Source: JBDSKH01 sp050245915
GTDB taxonomy: Bacteria > Actinomycetota > Actinomycetes > Actinomycetales > Microbacteriaceae
Assembly: GCA_050245915.1 (NCBI GenBank)
Contig: JBFWWZ010000009.1
Location: forward strand, 8,409-72,408
Direction: 5' to 3'
Length of the DNA stretch: 64,000 nucleotides
Of the stretch, positions 7,946-15,406 are shown in pieces; positions within the stretch are counted from its first letter, which is position 1; each line of letters starts with the position of its first letter. A program made the position numbers and the translations under genes. The notes below the pieces were generated by a model. That model did no database searches, had not been told where the DNA came from, and worked only from the letters and a program-made list of their open reading frames with translations.

Positions 7946-8221
7946 CTACGCGGCGGAGGGGCGGGTGGTGGCGCCGTCCGCGGCGCGACTGCGCTCGGAG
8001 ACCACGTCGTAGTACGCGCACGGGATGCGGTGGTCGGCGACCCCGCGCTCGCCGTGGGCGAGGAGGGCATCACCGAGCAGGATCGCGCTGCAATCCCAGA
8101 TCGGCTGACCGGCGCGACTGTCGTAGGCGAGACCGGCACCGCACTCGCAGCGCTCCGTCGCCGAGAAGACCAGACGGCGCAGCAGCTTCTCGCGCGGCTT
8201 CCCGACCCACTTCAATGACAC
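7946..8221 (-). CDS. hypothetical Cys-containing protein
   Basis: 91-aa frame beginning GTG (8219-8221) with SLKWVGKPREKLLRRLVF, then ERCECGAGLAYDSRAGQ and a short C-terminal region with two further Cys (WDCSAILL, IPCAYYDV). The CEC motif with distant Cys suggests metal binding. No family is recognised. It is convergent with the VOC gene. No strong ribosome-binding site is visible, so the start is tentative. Confidence 0.6.
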   Translation of the reverse strand: MSLKWVGKPREKLLRRLVFSATERCECGAGLAYDSRAGQPIWDCSAILLGDALLAHGERGVADHRIPCAYYDVVSERSRAADGATTRPSAA

Positions 8222-8260
8222 GAGAGGGGAGTCTAGACCTTTTGCCCGGGCGCGGCAGAA

Positions 8261-8287
8261 CGGGGCCGCGCGTGTTGCACGGCCCCG
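8261..8287 (-). terminator. stem-loop terminator downstream of membrane-anchored protein
   Basis: CGGGGCCG (8261-8268) and CGGCCCCG (8280-8287) form a perfect 8-bp GC stem with an 11-base loop, 13 bases beyond the stop codon of the gene ending at 8300. No U-tract follows, as is common for actinobacterial terminators. Confidence 0.6.
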
Positions 8288-8299
8288 CATCCGCGAGGG

Positions 8300-8944
8300 T
8301 CACTCGTCGTCGTCGCCCCCGAGGTCGACGCCCCAGTTCCGGTCGGTGAAGGTGACGTGCTTGCTGACCTTCTGGCCGTTGGAACCGTAGATGGTGATGG
8401 TGGTGTCGAAGGTCTGGCGGTGGTTGCAGGGGAACTCGTACCGCTCTCCGGGGCCTTTCGAGGCGGACATGTCGTTCTGGTTGCCGCTGGTGCCGACCTG
8501 GTAGCCGTTGTCGGCGGTGGCATCCTGGTTGCTCGGAGTCCAGTAGACCGCGGTCGCGTTGGCGGCCGACCAGGAGATCTGCGGCTGCGCCTTCTCATCG
8601 GCGTTCGGGTCGCAGTAGACGTTCAGGTCGGCTCCGAAGCTGACGAATCGCAGCGAGGTGTCGGTCGCCGGCGCGGGGGCCGGGGCGGGAGCGCCGCCGC
8701 CGTTCGAGACCGGCTGCTGCTGCACCGGCACGCCGGCGGGTTCGGCCGGGGTCTCGGCCGGGGTCTGAGGCTGCTCGGCGGAGGGGGCCTGATCCTCCGA
8801 CGAGATCGGAGCGGCAGACGCGGTGGCCTGGCCGACGATCAGCGCCGCGATGGCGACGATGGTGAGAAGGAGGGTCGCGCCCGTGACGATCAGCGCGATG
8901 AGGAGCTTGCGGGGTCCGGCGGGAGCCGGGGAGATGGCGGTCAT
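8300..8944 (-). CDS. membrane-anchored extracellular protein of unknown function
   Basis: 214 aa. A short cytoplasmic N-terminus precedes one hydrophobic helix at about residues 13-37 (KLLIALIVTGATLLLTIVAI). A Pro/Ala/Gln-rich linker follows, then an extracellular domain from about residue 100 with two Cys (VYCDPN, EFPCNH) likely to form a disulfide and a beta-rich pattern ending in an acidic tail. The ATG at 8944 has an AAAGG ribosome-binding site. The domain resembles Ig-like/PKD modules only in general character; no enzyme motif is seen. Confidence 0.75.
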   Translation of the reverse strand: MTAISPAPAGPRKLLIALIVTGATLLLTIVAIAALIVGQATASAAPISSEDQAPSAEQPQTPAETPAEPAGVPVQQQPVSNGGGAPAPAPAPATDTSLRFVSFGADLNVYCDPNADEKAQPQISWSAANATAVYWTPSNQDATADNGYQVGTSGNQNDMSASKGPGERYEFPCNHRQTFDTTITIYGSNGQKVSKHVTFTDRNWGVDLGGDDDE

Positions 8945-9102
8945 GAGGGGTGCCTTTCGTGGGAGAAGTCCGGTGTGCTGCGTCATCACCTCGACGCGCG
9001 AGGTCGCGAACCGGGTTGACGGCCTCCGGGAACTTTTCCCCGGAGGCCGCTGTTCTATGGGGTGAGGGCCGCAGCCAGCGACCCACCGAAGGAGCACAGA
9101 CC

Positions 9103-9561
9103 ATGACCACCACCCGGTACCGCAAGGACGAGGCGGCGATCGCGAAGCTCACCCCCGACCAGTACGCGGTCACCCAGAACGACGCCACCGAGCCGGCGTT
9201 CCGCAACGAGTTCTGGGACAACCACGAGGACGGCATCTACGTGGACGTCGTGTCCGGCGAGCCGCTGTTCTCGTCGACCGACAAGTTCGACTCCGGATCC
9301 GGATGGCCGAGCTTCACCCGCCCCCTCGAGAAGGCTCACGTGGTCGAGCGGGAGGACCGTTCGTTCTGGATGACCCGCACCGAGGTGCGTTCCGCCAACG
9401 GCGACAGCCACCTGGGTCACCTGTTCGACGACGGTCCTGTCGCCGACGGCGGCATGCGCTACTGCATCAATTCCGCCGCGCTCCGGTTCGTGCCGGTGGC
9501 GCAGCTCGAGGAGCAGGGCTACGGTGCCTACCTGCCCCTGTTCGACACGAAGGAGGCCTAG
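9103..9561 (+). CDS. msrB: peptide-methionine (R)-S-oxide reductase MsrB
   Basis: 152-aa repair enzyme for methionine-R-sulfoxide. It contains the family blocks TEPAFRNEFWDNHEDGIYVD, GSGWPSF, the HLGHLF motif and the catalytic Cys in MRYCINSAALRF (about residue 121). The structural zinc CxxC pairs are absent: SGEPLFSS occupies the first site, so this is the zinc-free form. The ATG at 9103 follows a GAAGGAG ribosome-binding site. msrA starts two bases after the stop codon, forming an msrB-msrA operon. Confidence 0.96.
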   Translation: MTTTRYRKDEAAIAKLTPDQYAVTQNDATEPAFRNEFWDNHEDGIYVDVVSGEPLFSSTDKFDSGSGWPSFTRPLEKAHVVEREDRSFWMTRTEVRSANGDSHLGHLFDDGPVADGGMRYCINSAALRFVPVAQLEEQGYGAYLPLFDTKEA

Positions 9562-9563
9562 AG

Positions 9564-10079
9564 ATGACGACCGAGACCGCGATCCTGGCAGGTGGATGCT
9601 TCTGGGGCGCCCAGCAGCTGCTGCGGCGCCGACCGGGGGTGATCTCCACGCGCGTCGGGTACTCGGGTGACGACCGCACCCCGAACGCGACCTACCGCAA
9701 CCACGGCGACCACGCCGAGGCGGTGGAGATCGTGTTCGATCCGTCCGTGATCAGCTACCGCGACATCCTGGAGTTCTTCTTCCAGATCCACGACCCGTCG
9801 ACCCGCGACCGTCAGGGCAACGACATCGGCCGCAGCTACCGCTCGGCGATCTTCTTCCTTTCCGACGCGCAGAAGCAGGTCGCGCTCGACACGATCGCCG
9901 ACGTGGATGCCTCCGGGCTCTGGCCGGGGAAGGTCGTCACCGAGGTCGAGCCGGCCGGCGACTTCTGGGAGGCGGAGGAGGAGCACCAGGACTACCTGGA
10001 GAAGTACCCGAACGGGTACACCTGCCACTTCGTCCGCCCGAACTGGAAGCTGCCGCACCGCGAGGAGCAGACCGCGTAG
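9564..10079 (+). CDS. msrA: peptide-methionine (S)-S-oxide reductase MsrA
   Basis: 171-aa enzyme reducing methionine-S-sulfoxide. The catalytic motif GGCFWG is at residues 10-15 (Cys12), followed by the conserved RVGYSGD, NHGDHAEAV, FFFQIHDPSTRDRQGNDIG and YRSAI segments. Lengths and motifs are normal. It is translated with msrB. The downstream persulfide operon also handles oxidised or persulfidated thiols, but it has its own operator/promoter, so linkage is only positional. Confidence 0.97.
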   Translation: MTTETAILAGGCFWGAQQLLRRRPGVISTRVGYSGDDRTPNATYRNHGDHAEAVEIVFDPSVISYRDILEFFFQIHDPSTRDRQGNDIGRSYRSAIFFLSDAQKQVALDTIADVDASGLWPGKVVTEVEPAGDFWEAEEEHQDYLEKYPNGYTCHFVRPNWKLPHREEQTA

Positions 10080-10100
10080 TACGGAGGGTCGGCACTCAGC

Positions 10101-10130
10101 ATCCGTTATACCCCCTGGGGTATAACGGAT
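10101..10130. promoter_or_regulatory. CsoR/CstR-type operator overlapping leaderless promoter (site 1)
   Basis: Near-perfect 30-bp palindrome with 14-bp arms (ATCCGTTATACCCC and its complement GGGGTATAACGGAT) around a CT centre. Its core ATACCCCCTGGGGTAT (10108-10123) is the C-tract/G-tract type bound by CsoR-family repressors. The right arm contains a -10-like TATAAC (10121-10126) ending six bases before the ATG at 10133, so the operator covers the promoter of a probably leaderless gene. Confidence 0.82.
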
Positions 10131-10132
10131 GC

Positions 10133-11785
10133 ATGACCAAACGAGTGCTGATCGTGGGTGGAGTGGCCGGCGGAATGTCGGCCGCGACCCGTCTGCGTCG
10201 GCTGGATGAGTCGGCGCACATCATCGTGTTCGAGCGCGGCGAGCACGTGTCGTTCGCGAACTGCGGGCTGCCGTACTACGTGGGCGGCGTGATCGACCGC
10301 CGGGAGGATCTGCTGCTGCAGACGCCCGAAGGCCTTGGGCGCCGATTCGCCCTCGATGTCCGCGTCCGGCACGAGGTCCGCGAGATCGATGCCGGTCGCC
10401 GGCGTGTCCGTGTTCACGATCTGCGCACGGGCTCCGAGGCCTGGGAACGATACGACGCGCTGATCCTCGCGCCCGGCGCCGCCCCGCGCGCAGGGGCGGC
10501 GAGCGCGGGTGTGGCGAGGCACACGCTGCACACCGTCGCCGACGTCGATGCGGTGATGAGCCGCCTCGCCGATCGGCCATCCGGCGCCCCGGTGGTCGTC
10601 ATCGGCGGTGGCTTCATCGGACTCGAGGCCGCGGAGAATCTCCGGCGCCGGGGACTCTCGGTGACGCTGGTGCAGCGAGGGACTCGGCCGCTTGCGCCCC
10701 TCGACCCCGAGATGGCAGCCCCTGTGGTCGATGAGCTCCGCGAGCACGGGATCGAGCTGCGGGTGGGGAGGGAGGTCGTGTCGGCGGGTCCCGATCGTGT
10801 CGTCCTCGATGACGGCGAGATCGTGCCGGCCGCCCTCGTGATCGAGGCCATCGGGGTGCGTCCGGACACGGGACTCGCGGCGGCCGCCGGCATCGAGCTG
10901 GGTCCAGCCGGCGGGATCGCTGTCGACGAGTATCAGCGCACCAGCGTGCCCGGCATCTGGGCGGTCGGCGACGCCGCCGAAAAGACCGATGCCGTGGACG
11001 CGCGTCCGACGCTCGTCACGATGGCGGGGCTCGCGAACCGGCACGGCCGGCGGGCTGCCGACGACATCGCCGGTATCGGTGTGCCTGCCCGCCCGGCCCT
11101 GGGCACCGCGATCATCGACGTGTTCGGTCTCACCGCCGCCATGGTCGGGTGGAGCGAGGAGCGCCTCCGGGCGGCAGGTCGTCCGCACCGCATCGTCCAC
11201 ACGCATCCCGGATCGCATGCGGGCTACTTCCCCGGCGCGGAGCGCATGTCGATGAAACTCCTCGTGGATCCCGCCGACGACCGCATCCTCGGCGCCCAGA
11301 TCGTGGGGGGCGAGGGTGTCGACAAACGGATCGATGTGATCGCGGTCGCGATGAGCGCGGGCATGACGGCGAGCGCCCTCGACGAGCTGGAGCTCGCATA
11401 CGCCCCGCAATTCGGATCTGCCAAGGATGCCGTCAACCTGCTCGGGTACGTGGCGGAGAATGTCGCCTCCGGTCAGGAACGGACCGTCCAATGGCATGAG
11501 CTCGACGCCGAACTGAAGCGCGGCGCACAGGTGATCGATGTGCGCACCCCCGCCGAGTTCCAGCGCGGCCACATCCCCGGCGCACGCAACATCCCGATCG
11601 ACGACCTTCGTACTCGGATCGACGACCTCGGCGAGGCGCCGATCGTCGTCACCTGCCAGGTCGGCCAGCGCGGGCACACCGCGGCACGCATCCTCGCCCA
11701 GCGGGGACGTGACGTCCGCAATCTCGACGGCGGCTACCTCACCTGGGTCGCCGGCCATGCATCTCTCATACCCCAGGGGGTATAG
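10133..11785 (+). CDS. CoA-disulfide/persulfide reductase fused to rhodanese
   Basis: 550-aa flavoprotein of the CoA-disulfide reductase family. It has an N-terminal FAD motif VGGVAGGMSAATRLRRLD, a redox Cys in SFANCGLPYYVGG (about residue 44), a central NAD(P)H motif VVIGGGFIGLEAAENL and a C-terminal dimerisation domain. Residues from about 455 form a rhodanese with VIDVRTPAEFQRGHIPGARN and active-site Cys508 in CQVGQRG. Such fusions reduce CoA persulfides and polysulfides in cytoplasmic sulfide detoxification. The last codons (IPQGV-stop) contain the second operator copy. The CstR-like repressor encoded downstream is the likely regulator. Confidence 0.92.
   Translation: MTKRVLIVGGVAGGMSAATRLRRLDESAHIIVFERGEHVSFANCGLPYYVGGVIDRREDLLLQTPEGLGRRFALDVRVRHEVREIDAGRRRVRVHDLRTGSEAWERYDALILAPGAAPRAGAASAGVARHTLHTVADVDAVMSRLADRPSGAPVVVIGGGFIGLEAAENLRRRGLSVTLVQRGTRPLAPLDPEMAAPVVDELREHGIELRVGREVVSAGPDRVVLDDGEIVPAALVIEAIGVRPDTGLAAAAGIELGPAGGIAVDEYQRTSVPGIWAVGDAAEKTDAVDARPTLVTMAGLANRHGRRAADDIAGIGVPARPALGTAIIDVFGLTAAMVGWSEERLRAAGRPHRIVHTHPGSHAGYFPGAERMSMKLLVDPADDRILGAQIVGGEGVDKRIDVIAVAMSAGMTASALDELELAYAPQFGSAKDAVNLLGYVAENVASGQERTVQWHELDAELKRGAQVIDVRTPAEFQRGHIPGARNIPIDDLRTRIDDLGEAPIVVTCQVGQRGHTAARILAQRGRDVRNLDGGYLTWVAGHASLIPQGV
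11768..11783. promoter_or_regulatory. CsoR/CstR-type operator (site 2) embedded in the end of the upstream gene
   Basis: ATACCCCAGGGGGTAT is a 16-bp palindrome matching the core of site 1 with the central dinucleotide changed. It spans the codons for IPQGV at the end of the reductase gene. A -10-like TATAGT (11781-11786) overlaps it and lies at exactly the same distance (12 bases from first T) to the next ATG as in site 1. Confidence 0.8.
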
Positions 11786-11792
11786 TCGTCCT

Positions 11793-12092
11793 ATGAAGAG
11801 CACCTCCGTTCGAGAGCTCGCGGCTCTCGACTCACCCCAGTTGATCGACGTCCGCGAACCGTTCGAATTCGCTCCCTCCCACGCGGTCGGCGCCGTCAAC
11901 GTGCCGCTCGCCGAGATCCCCGCGGTAGCGGGCCTCCGAGCCGATCAGCCGGTCTACGTGATCTGCCAGTCCGGCGGGCGCAGCGCACGAGCCGTCGAGA
12001 TCCTGCAGGCGCGCGGCTTCGACGCGGTCAACGTCGAGGGTGGTACCTCCGCGTGGCTGCAGGCCGGGCTTCCCGCGGAGCCGGCGCGATGA
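11793..12092 (+). CDS. single-domain rhodanese sulfurtransferase 1
   Basis: 99-aa cytoplasmic rhodanese with the LIDVREPFEFAPSHAVGAVN front motif and active-site loop CQSGGRS (Cys58). It probably accepts or delivers sulfane sulfur in the persulfide pathway. The ATG is seven bases after the stop codon of the reductase-rhodanese gene and directly behind its own operator/-10, so it can be transcribed separately. Its TGA overlaps the ATG of the next rhodanese. Confidence 0.92.
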   Translation: MKSTSVRELAALDSPQLIDVREPFEFAPSHAVGAVNVPLAEIPAVAGLRADQPVYVICQSGGRSARAVEILQARGFDAVNVEGGTSAWLQAGLPAEPAR

Positions 12093-12397
12093 GCTGGCTC
12101 CGGCGCCGCAGCGTCTCCGTCGACCAGGCGCGGCAGCTGATCGCAGGCGGGGCGCAGCTCGTCGACGTCCGCTCGGCGAAGGAGTGGAATGCCGACCACG
12201 TCGCCGGTGCGACGCACATCCCGCTCGACCGGCTCGAGCGGTCGCTTCATGAACTGCGACACGGGACGCAGATCGTCACGATCTGCCACTCGGGGGTGCG
12301 TTCCGCGGTGGCGGCGCGGCGCCTGCGCGACCACGACCACGACGCTGTCACCGTCCGAGGTGGCATGATCGCCTGGCGACGAAAGGAACCCCGATGA
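12089..12397 (+). CDS. single-domain rhodanese sulfurtransferase 2
   Basis: 102-aa rhodanese with LVDVRSAKEWNADHVAGATH and the active-site loop CHSGVRS (Cys66). It is clearly divergent from rhodanese 1, so the two probably serve different partners. A basic N-terminus (SWLRRR) precedes the domain. ATGA overlaps join it to genes on both sides, placing it in one operon with the sensor. Confidence 0.92.
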   Translation: MSWLRRRSVSVDQARQLIAGGAQLVDVRSAKEWNADHVAGATHIPLDRLERSLHELRHGTQIVTICHSGVRSAVAARRLRDHDHDAVTVRGGMIAWRRKEPR

Positions 12398-12663
12398 CCA
12401 CCGGCGCCCACGACACGGTGGCGATGACCGCCATCGTCAACCGGCTGAAGCGGGCCGACGGCCAGCTCCATGCCCTCATCGCCTCCATCGGTCAGGACGC
12501 CGACTGCCGGCAGGTGCTCACGCAACTTGCCGCCGTCTCCAAGGCGCTCGATCGGGCCGGATTCGCCATCACCGCCAACGCGATGCGCGACTGCCTGACC
12601 GATGGCGATCACGACGACATGGATGCTGCCGAACTGGAGAAGCTCTTCCTCAGTCTGAGTTGA
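12394..12663 (+). CDS. CsoR-family repressor, persulfide-sensing (CstR-like) type
   Basis: 89-aa all-helical DUF156/CsoR-family regulator: VNRLKRADGQLHALIASI, then Cys38 in DADCRQVLTQL and Cys67 in AMRDCL. Copper-sensing CsoR uses a His four residues before the second Cys; here that place is Ala, so only the two Cys remain, as in the persulfide sensor CstR. Together with the rhodanese/CoA-disulfide-reductase operon this favours sulfane-sulfur sensing by Cys-Cys crosslinking. The twin ATACCCC palindromes are its probable targets. A copper or nickel sensor is less likely. Confidence 0.88.
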   Translation: MTTGAHDTVAMTAIVNRLKRADGQLHALIASIGQDADCRQVLTQLAAVSKALDRAGFAITANAMRDCLTDGDHDDMDAAELEKLFLSLS

Positions 12664-12688
12664 GTACGCGCAGACCGCTAGCGATACG
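12660..12688 (+). promoter_or_regulatory. predicted promoter for leader peptide and patatin-like gene
   Basis: TTGAGT (12660-12665, overlapping the repressor stop codon) and GATACG (12683-12688) are separated by 17 bp, a vegetative sigma-70-like arrangement. Transcription from it would begin near 12695, just upstream of the strong ribosome-binding site for the leader ORF. Confidence 0.45.
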
Positions 12689-12721
12689 CTGAACAGGTCC
12701 GATCGGAAGGAGGTGCCTGCA

Positions 12722-12766
12722 ATGTCCAATGTCACGGGTGCCTCCCTTCGACTGCTGCAGCTCTGA
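12722..12766 (+). CDS. short leader ORF upstream of patatin-like gene
   Basis: Fourteen-codon ORF (MSNVTGASLRLLQL) with an unusually strong AAGGAGGTG ribosome-binding site at about 12707-12715. It lies between a predicted promoter and a TTG-started gene 37 bases downstream. It may act in translational coupling or attenuation. No regulatory codon run is obvious beyond Leu-Arg-Leu-Leu-Gln-Leu near its end. Confidence 0.4.
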   Translation: MSNVTGASLRLLQL

Positions 12767-12803
12767 CCGCCGGGGGCGCCCTTTCCTCTGAAAGGCACTC
12801 CCT

Positions 12804-13724
12804 TTGAACGGTTCTCCTTCTCGCGCCCTCGTCCTCGGCGGTGGCGGATCCTGCGGCAACGCGTGGCTGATCGGCGTGCTCGCCGGGCTCGCCGAGGCCG
12901 GGCTCGATGTCACCGGCGCCGACCTGATCGTCGGCACGTCGGCCGGCGCGACGGCGGCGGCCCAGCTCGGGCTCGCTCCGCTCGACGAGCTGATGGCGTC
13001 GACGCAGGTCGCTGTCCCTTCGCGTGCCGGGGGAGCGGCATCCCGGCCCGCTGCCGACCCGATCGAGCGGCTGCGTAGCCTGATCGCCGCGTCGAGCGGC
13101 ATCGCCGACTTCCGTCGCCGTGTCGGCGCCTTCGCGATCGCGGCGGTCGGGCCCGAGTGGTCGCAGCGCTGGCGTCAGACGGTCGCGGCGAGACTGCCGG
13201 GCGCCGTCTGGCCCGAGCGCCGCATCCTGATCACCGCGGTGGATGCCGAGAGCGGCGAGCCCGTGGACCTCGACGCGACCAGCGGGGTCACCCTCGTCGA
13301 CGCGGTCGCGGCGAGCACCTCCGGTGGCCCCGCGTTCACGATCGGCGACCGGGCCTACATCGACGGCGGCTACCGCGCGAACTCGGACAACGCCGACCTC
13401 GCCGCCGGCCACGACCGGGTGCTGGTGCTGTCGCCGCTCGGCGGCCGGTCGCTGCATCCCGTCGAGTGGGGCACCCACCTCGCCGGCCAGGTCGATGCGC
13501 TGCGCGCGGCGGGCAGCGTCGTCGAGACGGTGTTCCCCGATGCGGCAGCGCTCGCCGCGTTCGGCGACGACATGATGGACGTGTCGAGGCGGCCCGCGGC
13601 CGCGCGCGCCGGTCACGCGCAGGGCGTTGCGCTGTCGGAGCGCATCGCCAGGTTCTGGACGGCGAGGGGCGGCCGCACCGCGAGAGGCGGAAGCTCTAGC
13701 GACTTCGGGCGGCTCAGCAGGTGA
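12804..13724 (+). CDS. patatin-like phospholipase/serine hydrolase
   Basis: 306-aa member of the patatin (RssA/YchK-like) family. It has the oxyanion loop LGGGGSCGNAW, nucleophile elbow GTSAGA (Ser46) and the catalytic Asp in YIDGGYRAN near residue 187. Patatins hydrolyse acyl esters of lipids using a Ser-Asp dyad. The TTG start at 12804 has GAAAGG upstream. A short leader ORF precedes it. The substrate is not evident; it is not obviously linked to the sulfur operon upstream. Confidence 0.9.
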   Translation: MNGSPSRALVLGGGGSCGNAWLIGVLAGLAEAGLDVTGADLIVGTSAGATAAAQLGLAPLDELMASTQVAVPSRAGGAASRPAADPIERLRSLIAASSGIADFRRRVGAFAIAAVGPEWSQRWRQTVAARLPGAVWPERRILITAVDAESGEPVDLDATSGVTLVDAVAASTSGGPAFTIGDRAYIDGGYRANSDNADLAAGHDRVLVLSPLGGRSLHPVEWGTHLAGQVDALRAAGSVVETVFPDAAALAAFGDDMMDVSRRPAAARAGHAQGVALSERIARFWTARGGRTARGGSSSDFGRLSR

Positions 13725-14163
13725 AGTCGACGAGCAGGATCTCGGGATCTCCGCCCGCGGCGAGCCGCATCGCGTTCTCGAGGTGCCTCCACGCGACAGG
13801 ATGTCGCTCGGCGTACTCCTGCAGGTGCAGGTCCGACTCGGCCTGCGTCAGCAGCCGTGGAGTCGCCGGGATCCGGCGCCGGAATCCGATGCTGAGGTAG
13901 GCGACCCCGTTGGCGGCGAGGTTGCGGTACCACTGCGCACGCCGCCCGAATCCTGACGCGACCCGGACCACATCGCCGAACCGCTCCACGCACTCGACGA
14001 CCACGAACCTCCGTTGCCCCGACGACCGGCCCAGGTGCTCGATCATGACCAGCCGTCGCCCGAAGACGAACCCGAGACCGACGCGGTACAGGCCGATCGG
14101 GACCCGCATCAGGCGCGCGTTGCCGAGGGCACGGGCGATCCACGAGTCGACACGGGATGTCAT
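13714..14163 (-). CDS. deazaflavin (F420)-dependent nitroreductase-family oxidoreductase
   Basis: 149-aa protein of the DUF385/Ddn-like split-barrel family, members of which use cofactor F420. Typical segments are RRLVMIEHLGRSSGQRRFV and the WYRNLAANGVAYL helix, with an RRAQW motif before it. The start chosen is ATG at 14163; an in-frame ATG at 14175 is possible. It is divergent from a MarR-family regulator across a region full of TGCA-type inverted repeats, so the regulator probably controls it. The substrate is unknown. Confidence 0.85.
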   Translation of the reverse strand: MTSRVDSWIARALGNARLMRVPIGLYRVGLGFVFGRRLVMIEHLGRSSGQRRFVVVECVERFGDVVRVASGFGRRAQWYRNLAANGVAYLSIGFRRRIPATPRLLTQAESDLHLQEYAERHPVAWRHLENAMRLAAGGDPEILLVDFTC

Positions 14164-14176
14164 GCTCGCATGATAC

Positions 14177-14246
14177 ATGCAAAGAACAACAGTTGCATCG
14201 TGCATGAGTGAGGTGGCGAAGATCGTGCAACACTTGCAGAATGCAT
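14177..14246. promoter_or_regulatory. MarR operator region with repeated TTGCA/TGCAA half-sites
   Basis: The divergent region holds ATGCAA (14177-14182) inverted to TTGCAT (14193-14198), then TGCA at 14201, TGCAA at 14226-14230, TTGCA at 14234-14238 and ATGCAT at 14241-14246, where the last overlaps the regulator start codon. Inverted TTGCA-type pairs in the gap next to a marR gene are typical for autoregulated MarR systems. Confidence 0.5.
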
Positions 14247-14753
14247 GAATCCGCCTGGGAGGCGAATCCCCTCGACACCGCGCAGATCGCCATCGCCCTC
14301 TCGAATGACCCGCGGGAGGCGACGGTCACCACCTCGCGAGCCCTCCTCGGCGTTGTGGCCCGGTCGGTCGCCGAGGCGCTGGAGATGGTCACCCTGCCGC
14401 AGTTCCGCGTGATGGTCGTGCTGGCCGGCAGCGGCCCGATGCGGATGGGCGCCCTCGCTCAGCGGGTCGGAGCCGTCCCCTCGACGTTCAGTCGTTCCAT
14501 CGATCGCATGGAGAAGGGCGGCTGGGTGCGCCGCGAGCACAGCCCCGACAGCCGGCGGGAGATCCTCATCCATCTGACCCCGCACGGGGATCAGCTGGTG
14601 GCCCACGTGACCGAACGCCGCCGACGCGAGATCGCAGAGATCCTCGCCCAGCTCGCACCCGAGGATCGACAGGCGGTGGGCCGCGCCTTCGCGCTGTTCG
14701 CGGCGGCCGCGGGGGAGCCACTCCCGGAGGATCTGATCGTTCTCGGGATCTGA
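14241..14753 (+). CDS. MarR-family transcriptional regulator
   Basis: 170-aa winged-helix regulator: LPQFRVMVVLAGSGPMRMGA, recognition helix VPSTFSRSIDRMEKGGWVRR and wing HSPDSRREILIHLTPHG, flanked by dimerisation helices. The start is placed at ATG 14241 (MHESAW). It is divergent from the F420-type oxidoreductase and probably represses both genes through the intervening palindromes. The ligand is unknown. Confidence 0.9.
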   Translation: MHESAWEANPLDTAQIAIALSNDPREATVTTSRALLGVVARSVAEALEMVTLPQFRVMVVLAGSGPMRMGALAQRVGAVPSTFSRSIDRMEKGGWVRREHSPDSRREILIHLTPHGDQLVAHVTERRRREIAEILAQLAPEDRQAVGRAFALFAAAAGEPLPEDLIVLGI

Positions 14754-14763
14754 GGCCGGGAGG

Positions 14764-15039
14764 TCAGGTGTGCGGGCGCATCGCGAGATGCACCGTGCCG
14801 TTCTCGGCGAACGCGTAGAGCTCGAGGTCGCGGGTCTGCTCCGCCGTCTCCCGGTCGAGGAACACGCGCGCCCCATCGCTCTCGAGCACCGTCTCGCCCG
14901 GGCGCGGCACGACCGCCAGTTCGAAGGCGAGAGCGTCATCCCGCGATGCGGGCACGATGCGGAGCCCCGCGGCATCCGACTCGACCCGCCGTGTGAGCCG
15001 TCGGATGATCGCGGCTGCGTTGGCCGCCAGGGTCAGCAT
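14764..15039 (-). CDS. HesB/IscA-like fold protein lacking the cluster-binding cysteines
   Basis: 91 aa with the layout of A-type iron-sulfur carrier proteins: MLTLAANAAAIIRRL, then GLRIVPASRDDALAFELAVV and a GARVFLDRETAE strand-helix segment. It contains no Cys at all, so it cannot hold a cluster in the IscA manner. Similar HesB-like proteins without Cys are frequent in actinobacteria and their role is unknown. It overlaps the end of the next upstream gene by seven bases and is probably co-transcribed with it. Confidence 0.72.
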   Translation of the reverse strand: MLTLAANAAAIIRRLTRRVESDAAGLRIVPASRDDALAFELAVVPRPGETVLESDGARVFLDRETAEQTRDLELYAFAENGTVHLAMRPHT

Positions 15040-15320
15040 GGCGGCGTCCCCGTGTCGGGTGCCGGGATGATCAACCGGCGGACGAAGCGTTTGCGGCGGT
15101 CGCGGACGATCAGTTCGCCCCCGCCGGTTCCACGCAGGTGCTCCATGCCGTGCAGCTCGGCGTCGAGGCTGGTGTCGCAGCTCAACCGGAAACCGTTGCG
15201 GCCTTCGACGATCCACGATCCGGCGGTTCCGGGCGACACCACGGCACCCGGAGTTCGACCCTCGCCCGACGGGCTTCCTTGACCGTCGGGCGAGGTGCGC
15301 ATGGGGTCGGATTCGGGCAT
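15033..15320 (-). CDS. DUF2188-like small protein
   Basis: 95-aa frame with a central segment (GSWIVEGRNGFRLSCDTSLD, then GGGELIVRDRRKRFVRRL) resembling the DUF2188 pattern of a Trp-start strand followed by GGELxVxxRxGR. The ATG at 15318-15320 has GGTGGGA as ribosome-binding site; an upstream ATG at 15341 has none. It is followed by the HesB-like gene in an overlapping pair. No function is known. Confidence 0.6.
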   Translation of the reverse strand: MPESDPMRTSPDGQGSPSGEGRTPGAVVSPGTAGSWIVEGRNGFRLSCDTSLDAELHGMEHLRGTGGGELIVRDRRKRFVRRLIIPAPDTGTPPC

Positions 15321-15406
15321 ACGTCCCACCCTGACACGCATCTGTTGCGTTAATCAAATGTTGCATGGCGCACATTCACTATCGTCGGGGACGGAGAGGA
15401 GCGCTG

